NCBI GenBank assembly: GCA_902783905.1
Contig: CACZSP010000187.1
Span: forward strand, 1 to 12,231
Origin: an uncultured Ruminococcus sp.
GTDB taxonomy: Bacteria; Bacillota; Clostridia; Oscillospirales; CAG-272
Direction: 5' to 3'
DNA: 12,231 bases
Shown: positions 6,161 through 12,231 of the stretch, piece after piece
How positions within the stretch are numbered: position 1 is the stretch's first letter
Layout of the letters: every line of letters starts with the position of its first letter
Translations under genes and position numbers: made by a program
The notes under the pieces: model-generated
What the model was told of the DNA's origin: nothing
Seen by the model: the letters and a program-made list of their open reading frames with translations, nothing else
The model's database searches: none

Positions 6161-8001
6161 GCAATACGAAAAAAACGCCTTCCGGCTTTATCGGGATGAT
6201 TATGAAAAGATGCGACTCCCTGGGGAAGTTTTTCCGTGCGGAAGCCGCAAACGGTCTTTTTGCATACCGCGAAAAGGAATCGGAGCCGACCTGGTCTTCA
6301 TATAATCCGTTCAGAAAAAAAGCGGTTGTGCTCAAAGCGCGAGTCGCACGGCTGTTTGAGACTTCGTTGATAGTGGGAATGATCGACGGCTTCTGGAAAA
6401 GAATGCTGAAGATAAAATCCAAGGCTTATTCCGCATTTTTTCTGACTTTCTCTTCGGTTTGTCTCTTCGTTTACCTTATCAAAGCGAACTTCGGAATAAG
6501 CGTTGATCCCGACGGGCTGATAACTCCTCTTGTCTCCGCGGTTTTTTCGGTCCCGCTCCTTTTTTCGGACAAAACTCTCGGGGATATGATAGATTCGGGC
6601 ATCCTTACCGGTTTTTCTTCCGAGCGCAGGCAACCGTCCGGCTCCGACGTTCAACCGTACAGTCCCGTTCTGCTTCTTGTCGCCGGTTTTGCCGCCGGTC
6701 TGCTCACGTTTTATATTCCTCCGTCTTATATTCCGCTTTCAATCGCATTCGCGGTAATTATCGCGTATCTCTGTTCCTTCCCGGAATCCGGTTTTTCTCT
6801 GCTGATTGCAGTTGCGCCCTTTATGGGATTGCTGCCGCGTCCGTCGCTCAAACTCGGGCTGCTCGTTCTTGCGGTATTTGCGGGGTATTTTATAAAGCTC
6901 ATCCGCGGCAGACGTTCTTTTATCGGATCAACCGAGTGTGCGGTGTTTGCGCTGTTCTTTCTCTCACAGCTTCTCGGAGCCGTTTCTCCGGCTTCCTTTT
7001 CGCTTGAATCTGCGCTTATCGTTTGCGTTATGATGCTCGGCTTTCCCCTGGCGGTTAATCTGCTCAGGGATCCCGGGCGTCTTGAGAGCGCAGCGGGAGC
7101 CGTCGCTTTTTCGTCATCGGCGGTTTCGGTAGTCGGTATTGTCGGATTTATACTCGGCCTTGCTCCGGAGGGATGGATCGACAGTTCGCTTTTCCCCGAA
7201 ATAACTAACAGATGCGTTTCGGTTTTTGAAAACCCGAATATGCTGTCGGTTTATCTCGCCGCCTCTTTTCCGTTCATTTTGTATTATATTTCCGGAAAGG
7301 GAAGCGATAAATACGGCAGGTTTGCTCCGATTGCGGCCGCAGTATTGAATCTGATCTGTCAGACTCTTACTTTTTCCAGGAACGGATGGCTCGGAACGGC
7401 TGTTTCAACAATAGTTTTCACTGTTTCGGTATCGGCGCGGTCACTTATGCTTGTTCCGGTATACGCGTCCGCCGCGGGAATTGCCGGTCTTGTTTTCCCG
7501 GGTTCGGTCGGAAGCCGCCTTCTCCATTTCTTTTCGCTTTCCGACAGCGCAAACCTTTACCGCGTCAGGGTCTGGACGGGTTCGGTCAAAACGGCATTGT
7601 CGGTCTTTTTGACCGGTTCCGGTTCCGGTGACCTTGCGTTTGCCGCCGCTTATCTTGCATCCGCTCTTCCGGGTACCGAATCCGCTCCCCATTCTCACAG
7701 TATTTATCTTCAATTATTGATTTCCACGGGTATTCTGTCTCTGATTCTGTTCGTCGTTCTTCTGATTATGCTTCTTCGCAGGTTTATTGCCTTTAACTGC
7801 GGAAATGAGACCGATCTCCGGCTTAAAAGAATCAACGCAGCAGCCTTTGCCAGTTTGACAGCCGTTGCGTTGTGCGGAGTATTCGACAACGTATTCTATA
7901 ATTACCGGGTAATGTTTCTGTTCTGGTGCATCGCCGGAATTTCTCTTTCCGCCTGTATCTGCGATTACAGGAAGAGAATTTCCTCGGTTGAACTGTTTTG
8001 A
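6157..8001 (+). CDS. O-antigen ligase / Wzy-like polytopic membrane protein
   Basis: Predicted inner membrane glycosyl transferase or polymerase of the Wzy_C/WaaL fold, 614 residues, of the type that moves lipid-linked glycans onto an acceptor outside the membrane. About 90 hydrophilic, basic residues precede the first membrane segment near 91-110. Roughly 14 hydrophobic helices follow. Family signatures are FENPNMLSVYLAASFPF (357-373), LTFSRNGWLGTA (404-415), a large external loop with RVRVWTG (469-475), LTGSGSGD (485-492), and SHSIYLQLLISTGILSL (513-529), the conserved His/Leu/Gly block near the end of the Wzy_C domain. The start overlaps trmD (ATGA); GGGGGAAGG lies upstream at a long distance. 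Two DUF4330 genes follow. Donor and acceptor are unknown: LPS O-antigen is unlikely if the organism is monoderm, so a wall polysaccharide or teichoic-type polymer is the better guess. Confidence 0.82.
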   Translation: MSNTKKTPSGFIGMIMKRCDSLGKFFRAEAANGLFAYREKESEPTWSSYNPFRKKAVVLKARVARLFETSLIVGMIDGFWKRMLKIKSKAYSAFFLTFSSVCLFVYLIKANFGISVDPDGLITPLVSAVFSVPLLFSDKTLGDMIDSGILTGFSSERRQPSGSDVQPYSPVLLLVAGFAAGLLTFYIPPSYIPLSIAFAVIIAYLCSFPESGFSLLIAVAPFMGLLPRPSLKLGLLVLAVFAGYFIKLIRGRRSFIGSTECAVFALFFLSQLLGAVSPASFSLESALIVCVMMLGFPLAVNLLRDPGRLESAAGAVAFSSSAVSVVGIVGFILGLAPEGWIDSSLFPEITNRCVSVFENPNMLSVYLAASFPFILYYISGKGSDKYGRFAPIAAAVLNLICQTLTFSRNGWLGTAVSTIVFTVSVSARSLMLVPVYASAAGIAGLVFPGSVGSRLLHFFSLSDSANLYRVRVWTGSVKTALSVFLTGSGSGDLAFAAAYLASALPGTESAPHSHSIYLQLLISTGILSLILFVVLLIMLLRRFIAFNCGNETDLRLKRINAAAFASLTAVALCGVFDNVFYNYRVMFLFWCIAGISLSACICDYRKRISSVELF

Positions 8002-8044
8002 GTGATCGAGCGGTAATGCATATATCTTTCCAGAGGTTAAAAGT

Positions 8045-8557
8045 ATGATCACTTCTTCAAATGCGGAAATTAGCACCTCCGTCAGATGGGGCGGAAAAAG
8101 GCGGTTCAATCTTCTCGATCTTTTGATTATTATTTCGCTGCTTGCGGTAGCCGCGGCCGCCGTCTTTTCGTATTTTCCGGTTTTCGGGAACAGCGGAGGC
8201 AAAGCAAGCGTTATCCGGGCGGTATTTGTAATCGAACGGGCGGACGAGAGATTTTCCACGGCAATTTCGGAAGGTGACGGAGTTCTGTTCGTCAAAGGCG
8301 AGACGGCGGGGACCGTCGAATCGGTCAAAACGGAACAGGCTTACGATTATATTGCCGAAAACGGTACAGCGGTGAAAAAAACGGTTCCGGGTTCGGTTCG
8401 GATAACCGTCACGGTGTCGTCCGACGCGGTCGTGAGCGATACCGGTTGCACGGTATCCGGGATTAAGCTTTCGGCAGGATCCGGCTACGATCTTGTGTTT
8501 CCGGGTTATTCCTCGCATGCCGAGTGCGTGTCGATTACTGCGGCGGAGGGAAACTGA
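8045..8557 (+). CDS. DUF4330-like single-pass membrane protein, first of a tandem pair
   Basis: 170 residues, function unknown. The short N terminus ends in basic WGGKRR, followed by one membrane helix (about 22-44, beginning FNLLDLLIIISLLA, the usual opening of DUF4330). The rest is a probable extracytoplasmic beta domain. Characteristic elements are EGD (76-78), GTVESV (89-94), SVRITVTV (117-124) and a degenerate second copy of the GD/GTV motif near 143-164. AGAGG lies about 8 bases before the ATG. The gene is 43 bases after the ligase-like gene, and its stop overlaps the start of a second DUF4330 gene (TGATG). Neighbourhood suggests an accessory role for the ligase-like protein, but nothing in the sequence shows a catalytic site. 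The family call rests on recalled motif shape. Confidence 0.72.
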   Translation: MITSSNAEISTSVRWGGKRRFNLLDLLIIISLLAVAAAAVFSYFPVFGNSGGKASVIRAVFVIERADERFSTAISEGDGVLFVKGETAGTVESVKTEQAYDYIAENGTAVKKTVPGSVRITVTVSSDAVVSDTGCTVSGIKLSAGSGYDLVFPGYSSHAECVSITAAEGN

Positions 8558-9075
8558 TGATGAATACACAGTATAACGAAGAATCCGGCGAAATCCGGCG
8601 CGATGACTCAAAAAGAAGGATCGGAGCACTTGACGTAGCAGTAATAATATCGGTGATCGCTCTCATCGTTTTTGCCGTTTTGCGTCTCGGACTTGCCGAC
8701 AGGGTGTTTTTCTCGGGACAGAATTTCAACGTTGTTATCGAATCCGGCGCTATTTCGGCGGAAACGGTATCTTCCGTTTCAACAGGGGATTCCGTTGTAT
8801 TCTCGGACGTGAAACCGCTCGGAACCGTTGTCTCCGTCGAGTCTGCGCCGGCAGTATTCGAGGCGACCGCGGACAACGGCGAACGAATCCTCGTCGCTTA
8901 TCCCGAAGGAGGCCCGGTCAGGATCACTCTGACAGTCAGCGTCCGTCTCGCTTGGAAGGACGGAAGATACGTAACGTCATCGGGATCACGGGTCACACCC
9001 GGAGACAAAACTGTTTTCAGTACGAAATACGCCTCAATCGAGGGAACCGTGATTTCGATAAAGGAAGCCGGATAA
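8557..9075 (+). CDS. DUF4330-like single-pass membrane protein, second of a tandem pair
   Basis: 172 residues, paralogous to the preceding gene. Charged N terminus (1-21), one membrane helix (about 23-45), and a predicted extracytoplasmic beta domain. The GD (77-78) and GTV (89-91) residues fall at exactly the same positions as in the first copy. A clear second repeat occurs near the C terminus (PGD 148-150, EGTVISI 162-168). I start at the ATG at 8557, which overlaps the previous stop; GGAGGG ends 6 bases earlier. A second ATG follows directly at 8560. The GTG-initiated extension at 8524 lies inside the previous gene and covers the ribosome site, so I reject it. It is the last gene of the rimM-trmD-ligase operon. 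Function is unknown. Confidence 0.72.
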   Translation: MMNTQYNEESGEIRRDDSKRRIGALDVAVIISVIALIVFAVLRLGLADRVFFSGQNFNVVIESGAISAETVSSVSTGDSVVFSDVKPLGTVVSVESAPAVFEATADNGERILVAYPEGGPVRITLTVSVRLAWKDGRYVTSSGSRVTPGDKTVFSTKYASIEGTVISIKEAG

Positions 9076-9128
9076 ACGCTTCGTCCAGGCCAGGCGCGGT
9101 TTTTATTTCCCCTTGAATCGATTTTTCA

Positions 9129-9157
9129 TTGATTTAAAAAAAAACAAAAGATATTAG
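9129..9157 (+). promoter_or_regulatory. Probable promoter of ptsH
   Basis: TTGATT (9129-9134), 17 bases, then TATTAG (9152-9157), inside the 106-base gap after the DUF4330 pair. The spacer is almost pure A, which favours promoter strength. The -10 is only a partial match, and TATACG a few bases on is an alternative. GGAG (9166-9169) then sits 12 bases before the HPr ATG. Confidence 0.5.
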
Positions 9158-9181
9158 TTTTATACGGAGTGTGATCGTTAA

Positions 9182-9448
9182 ATGATTCAGCGTGACGTAA
9201 CCATCGTGAACCAGGGCGGCCTCCATGCGAGACCGGCAACGTTTTTCATCCAGAAGGCCAACACATATAAAAGCTCTATATGGGTTGTCAAGGGAGACAG
9301 AAAAGTCAACGCCAAGAGCCTCCTCGGCGTTCTGTCGGTAGGTATTGCCGAAGGAATGTCGGTTACTCTCGTCGCGGACGGCGAAGACGAGGAAAGAGCT
9401 CTGGACGGACTTGAAAACCTTATTAAATCCGGACTTTCTGGCGAATAA
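9182..9448 (+). CDS. ptsH: Phosphocarrier protein HPr
   Basis: Cytosolic phosphocarrier of 88 residues, which passes phosphate from enzyme I to the sugar-specific EII proteins of the phosphotransferase system. The active-site motif GGLHARPA places His15 at its canonical position. KVNAKSLLGVLSVGI (41-55) has Ser46, the site phosphorylated by HPr kinase in Gram-positive bacteria, so both catalytic and catabolite-repression functions look intact. It is not a Crh-type protein, which lacks His15. The gene is monocistronic in appearance: likely promoter at 9129-9157 and an intrinsic terminator at 9461-9489. No ptsI, hprK or EII gene is in the window. An HPr-like paralogue with another job cannot be excluded without the rest of the genome. 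Confidence 0.93.
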   Translation: MIQRDVTIVNQGGLHARPATFFIQKANTYKSSIWVVKGDRKVNAKSLLGVLSVGIAEGMSVTLVADGEDEERALDGLENLIKSGLSGE

Positions 9449-9460
9449 AAAGTGTTTTTT

Positions 9461-9489
9461 AAAGCCGGGAGCGGTTTTTCCGGTTTTTT
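9461..9489 (+). terminator. Intrinsic terminator after ptsH
   Basis: AAAGCCGG (9461-9468) pairs with CCGGTTTT (9480-9487), allowing one G-T pair, around an 11-base loop. The 3' arm runs into six T residues (9484-9489). The A-rich base opposite the T run makes it partly bidirectional in form. It begins 12 bases after the HPr stop. Confidence 0.65.
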
Positions 9490-9510
9490 GTTCCTGTCAA
9501 AAAGGTTATT

Positions 9511-9562
9511 GCGGGAGACTGGCATTTTCTGCGGACTGGCGGAAACGGGCACTCCCGCCCGT
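9511..9562 (+). other. uvrC leader with two competing hairpins and a direct repeat
   Basis: GCGGGAG (9511-9517) is perfectly complementary to CTCCCGC (9552-9558). ACGGGC (9545-9550) is perfectly complementary to GCCCGT (9557-9562). The two stems share bases 9557-9558, so they cannot both form fully. The heptamer GACTGGC occurs twice (9517-9523 and 9534-9540), 17 bases apart. The region ends 26 bases before the uvrC start codon. No T run follows either stem, so a terminator is unlikely. No known riboswitch class was recognised, and a role is not established. Confidence 0.4.
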
Positions 9563-9588
9563 CCTTATTTACCTGATTTATTGAAAAA

Positions 9589-11448
9589 ATGTCAGACGGA
9601 CTCAGACTGAAGCTTCTAAAGGAGGCCTCGGAACTCCCGATGAAGCCGGGGGTTTACTTAATGTACGGAGAATCGGATCGCGTAGTTTACGTTGGCAAGT
9701 CCAAAAAACTGCGCGACAGAGTTTCTCAGTATTTCAACGGTGGCGAAAAGACCGTTAAAACCTCAAAAATGGTCTCGTCCGTTCGCAGATTCGAATGTAT
9801 CGTCTGCGATACCGAGATCGAAGCTCTGGCTCTCGAAAACAATCTGATTAAAAAGTATTCGCCAAGATACAATATCCGGCTCAAGGACGCAAAATCATAT
9901 CCTTATATCAGACTGTCAGCCGGAGATTTTCCTCGACTTTCGATGACAAGGGACAGGAAAAAAGACGGAGCCGGGTATTTCGGACCCTATTCCGGAACCT
10001 CGTCGGTTTTTTCGATTATATCACTGATAAACCGGATCTTCGCTCTTCCTTCCTGTAAATACGAATTCCCGCGCGATACGGGAAAAGTGCGCCCCTGCAT
10101 CTATTACCAGATGGGCAGGTGCGTCGGCGTATGCACCGGAAGAATCGATAAAACGGCTTACTCCGAAAGGATTGCCTCTGTTGAAGCGGTTCTCCGCGGT
10201 AAGACCGCAACCGTCAGGGCGGAACTTGAAAGAAAGATGACGGATTACGCCGAAAAAGAGCAGTACGAGGAGGCGGCAGTCTGCCGCGACACTCTTGCTG
10301 CTCTTCGGAAACTTTCCGAGGGTCAGAAGGCGGTTACCGATCCCGACGTATTTATCGACGTTTTCGCAATTTACTTGTCGGAAGCCGCTTCAACTCTTTC
10401 GGTCATCAGGATTCGCGAGGGCAGAATGATCGGAAAAATGGATTTTCCGATCGGTGGCTCGGGCGATATCAAAGAGGAATCCGTCAACCTGATATGTGAA
10501 TTTTACCGCGACGCAAGCGAGGTGCCTCCCGGCATCCTTCTCGGCTCGGGTTATTCCGAAGGCGACGCGGAGATTCTCGAAAGATATCTCTGCGGCTTTT
10601 CCTGTTCACGCGTCCGAGTGTCGGTACCGAAAATCGGAAGAAACAGGGAACTGTGCCGTATGGCGGAAGAAAACGCAAAACAGTTCACCGAAAAGACTGT
10701 CAGAAACCGCTCGGAGGGAGAGGCTGTTCTAATTAAGCTCGCCAGTGCACTGAATCTTGAGGTGGTTCCGGGAAGGATAGAGGCTTATGACGTATCCAAC
10801 TGGGGAAACGAACAGATTACCGCCGGCATGATCGTGATTAAAAACGGGGTCCCGAGCAAGCGGGACTACCGTCTTTTCAGGATGAAGAGTATTACGGAGC
10901 AAAATGATCCGGCCTCGATGAAAGAGGCGCTGGATCGCAGGCTTGTTCGTCTTAACGAGGCGATGCCTGCGAACGACCGGGAATCTTCCGATTCCTTCTG
11001 CGAATTGCCCGATCTCATTCTGGTCGACGGCGGAAAGACGCAGCTTGAAGCGGCCGAACGCGCCGTTTCAGGAGCTGGACTCGAGATTCCCGTCGCCGGA
11101 ATGGTCAAGGATGACAATCACCGGACGCGTACGCTTCTTACTTCCGACGGAGAGGTCGATATTTCCCGCGACAGGGATCTGTTTTCCTTCATATACAGGA
11201 TTCAGGAAGAAATACACCGGTTTACCGTGAAAAGCATGGCCGGCGCGAAGCGCCGAACGATAAAAAAGTCTTCCCTTGAAAAAATACACGGCATAGGGAA
11301 AAAGAAAGCCGCCCTGCTGCTGTCGGCATTCGGCGGTATAAGCGCCGTCAGAAACGCTGACGAAACCGAACTCTCGCTTGTCAGGGGAATCAGTCGAGCG
11401 GACGCTGTCAGAATCCGGGAATACTTTCATCCGGTGGAAAAAGAATGA
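9589..11448 (+). CDS. uvrC: Excinuclease ABC subunit UvrC
   Basis: Nuclease of nucleotide excision repair; with UvrB it cuts the damaged strand on both sides of a lesion. At 619 residues it is normal length. The N-terminal GIY-YIG nuclease is at about 17-95 (GVYLMY 21-26, YVGKSKKLRDR 34-44, Glu83 region). Four cysteines at 156, 170, 178 and 182 match the family's [4Fe-4S] ligand spacing. The UVR motif for UvrB contact is about 212-240. The RNase H-like nuclease has YDVSN with Asp401, LVDGGKTQLEAA with Asp480, and KDDNHRTRTL with His511. Tandem helix-hairpin-helix DNA-binding motifs lie at about 562-612. An in-frame stop just upstream forces the ATG at 9589, because the next Met (18) would cut the GIY domain; yet no Shine-Dalgarno sequence precedes it. 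The end overlaps rsmD (ATGA). Confidence 0.97.
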   Translation: MSDGLRLKLLKEASELPMKPGVYLMYGESDRVVYVGKSKKLRDRVSQYFNGGEKTVKTSKMVSSVRRFECIVCDTEIEALALENNLIKKYSPRYNIRLKDAKSYPYIRLSAGDFPRLSMTRDRKKDGAGYFGPYSGTSSVFSIISLINRIFALPSCKYEFPRDTGKVRPCIYYQMGRCVGVCTGRIDKTAYSERIASVEAVLRGKTATVRAELERKMTDYAEKEQYEEAAVCRDTLAALRKLSEGQKAVTDPDVFIDVFAIYLSEAASTLSVIRIREGRMIGKMDFPIGGSGDIKEESVNLICEFYRDASEVPPGILLGSGYSEGDAEILERYLCGFSCSRVRVSVPKIGRNRELCRMAEENAKQFTEKTVRNRSEGEAVLIKLASALNLEVVPGRIEAYDVSNWGNEQITAGMIVIKNGVPSKRDYRLFRMKSITEQNDPASMKEALDRRLVRLNEAMPANDRESSDSFCELPDLILVDGGKTQLEAAERAVSGAGLEIPVAGMVKDDNHRTRTLLTSDGEVDISRDRDLFSFIYRIQEEIHRFTVKSMAGAKRRTIKKSSLEKIHGIGKKKAALLLSAFGGISAVRNADETELSLVRGISRADAVRIREYFHPVEKE

Positions 11449-12020
11449 GAATAATTACAGGTTCGGCCAAAGGAACCGTTCTTGTATCGCCTCCGGGGGA
11501 CAGTACCCGGCCGACTTCCGACAGGACAAAGGAAGCTGTCTTTTCTATTATTCAGTTTTCGATTGAGGGCCGGCGCGTGCTTGATTTGTTCTCCGGTTCC
11601 GGACAAATGGCTCTCGAAGCCCTCTCAAGAGGTGCCGAATCCGCTACTGCAGTCGATTCTTCCGCCGCGGCAGCCGCCTGTATCCGGAAAAACGCCGCAA
11701 AATGCCGGCTTGACGACAGACTGGAACTGATCACGTCTTCGCTCCCCGCCGCATTTTCCCGACTTTCCGGAAGGCGTTATGATATAATATTTATTGATCC
11801 TCCGTACAGGGCGATGCTTGTTCCCGGAACCCTGCGTGAAATCGCGGAAAGGGATCTGTTATCTTTGCACGGCACCGTTATCTGTGAAACCTCCGATGAA
11901 GACGACGTTTTCCGCGGATCCGAGGATCTTAAGAATTATTTTAAAATCGAAAAACAGAACAGATACGGCGCGGCGGCGGTTTCCGTTCTTCGCCGTACCG
12001 ACGTTCCGGAGGAGCAGTGA
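11445..12020 (+). CDS. rsmD: 16S rRNA (guanine966-N2)-methyltransferase RsmD
   Basis: Cytosolic Rossmann-fold methyltransferase of 191 residues, which methylates N2 of G966 in the 30S subunit using S-adenosylmethionine. Motifs seen are RPTSDRTKEAVFSII (22-36), the SAM-binding DLFSGSGQMALEALSRGA (47-64), an acidic Asp71 at the end of strand 2, and the catalytic DPPY (118-121) of amino-methyltransferases. The start codon overlaps the uvrC stop by four bases. Its 3' end overlaps a GTG that may start coaD. The rsmD-coaD pair is a widely conserved bacterial gene order. The C-terminal tail is divergent, but length is normal. Confidence 0.94.
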   Translation: MRIITGSAKGTVLVSPPGDSTRPTSDRTKEAVFSIIQFSIEGRRVLDLFSGSGQMALEALSRGAESATAVDSSAAAAACIRKNAAKCRLDDRLELITSSLPAAFSRLSGRRYDIIFIDPPYRAMLVPGTLREIAERDLLSLHGTVICETSDEDDVFRGSEDLKNYFKIEKQNRYGAAAVSVLRRTDVPEEQ

Positions 12021-12231
12021 CTTTGAAAAGAGCCGTAATTCCTGGCAGTTTCGATCCTATGACCACCGGCCACCGGGACATGATCCTGCGCGCATCACGA
12101 CTGTTCGACGAGATCGTAGTCGTAATTATGAACAACAGGGAAAAAACCAGTCTGTTCACTCTCGCAGAAAGAAAAAAAATAGCCGAACTGACGTTAGGCG
12201 ATATCGACAACGTGAGCGTGGACGTCAGCTC
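12017..12231 (+). CDS. coaD: Phosphopantetheine adenylyltransferase, N-terminal part (cut by window edge)
   Basis: Enzyme of coenzyme A synthesis that transfers AMP from ATP to 4'-phosphopantetheine, giving dephospho-CoA. About 71 residues are present; the full protein is usually about 160. The nucleotidyltransferase motif PGSFDPMTTGHRDMI includes the (T/S)xGH signature. The second block, with VVVIMNNREKTSLFTLAER, matches the family's N-K-LF-ER pattern. The start is uncertain: GTG at 12017 overlaps the rsmD stop (GTGA) only 4 bases after GGAGG (12008-12012). TTG at 12023 would have a better spacing and give MKRAVIPGSFDP, the usual N terminus. Either way, expression is probably coupled to rsmD. 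Confidence 0.93.
   Translation, partial: MTLKRAVIPGSFDPMTTGHRDMILRASRLFDEIVVVIMNNREKTSLFTLAERKKIAELTLGDIDNVSVDVS

Noticed and set aside
7714..8629. Two overlapping minus-strand open frames of 190-204 codons opposite the ligase-like end and DUF4330-1.
   Set aside because: They cross gene boundaries, lack ribosome sites, and translate to Arg/Ser/Thr/Pro-rich sequence typical of antisense shadows.
9076..9110. Possible terminator after the second DUF4330 gene (GC-rich stretch followed by TTTTT).
   Set aside because: The best stem I could draw is CGCTT/AGGCG with one G-T pair and no good closure, too weak to call. Termination here is likely but not shown.
1..12231. CRISPR arrays, tRNA or rRNA genes, insertion sequences, toxin-antitoxin or phage genes.
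   Set aside because: No regularly spaced repeats, cloverleaf sequences, transposase motifs or inverted terminal repeats were seen; gaps between genes are all under 165 bases.

Overview
The window reads as a chromosomal segment of a Clostridia-type Bacillota, perhaps an Oscillospirales or Christensenellales relative. The pointers are: Gram-positive style lipoproteins with long Ser/Thr/acidic linkers, GGAGG-type ribosome binding sites, an HPr with both His15 and Ser46, a clostridial-style GlnRS, and a pair of DUF4330 proteins beside an O-antigen-ligase-like protein. The taxonomic placement is inference from gene style and order. There is no phage, insertion sequence, CRISPR array, tRNA or rRNA in the window. 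Almost every base is in a gene or a short regulatory gap.

Left arm (1-4721, all minus strand). Transcription starts from a good promoter upstream of yajC (Sec translocon accessory subunit). It probably runs through two lipoprotein solute-binding genes, a 618-residue peptide-type (family 5) and a 499-residue sugar-type (family 1), and ends at a strong intrinsic terminator at 794-838. Neither binding protein has a permease or ATPase gene next to it here. Beyond the terminator, glnS (glutaminyl-tRNA synthetase, cut by the window edge) has its own extended -10 promoter.

Middle (4722-9075, plus strand). A divergent promoter region of about 160 bp separates yajC from a five-gene cluster: rimM, trmD, an O-antigen-ligase/Wzy-like multipass membrane protein, and two tandem DUF4330 proteins. 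rimM/trmD, trmD/ligase and DUF4330-1/DUF4330-2 overlap by 1 to 4 bases, so a ribosome-maturation and tRNA-methylation pair is coupled to a probable cell-surface glycan module. This is the most interesting arrangement in the window.

Right arm (9076-12231, plus strand). ptsH (HPr) stands between its own likely promoter and an intrinsic terminator. It is followed by uvrC (excinuclease subunit C), rsmD (16S rRNA G966 methyltransferase) and the start of coaD (phosphopantetheine adenylyltransferase), linked by ATGA and GTGA overlaps. The leader of uvrC has no Shine-Dalgarno sequence but carries two mutually exclusive hairpins.

Most of the content is housekeeping. I see no clear new defence or mobile system. 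The candidates for something undescribed are the trmD-coupled ligase/DUF4330 module and the orphan binding proteins behind yajC.
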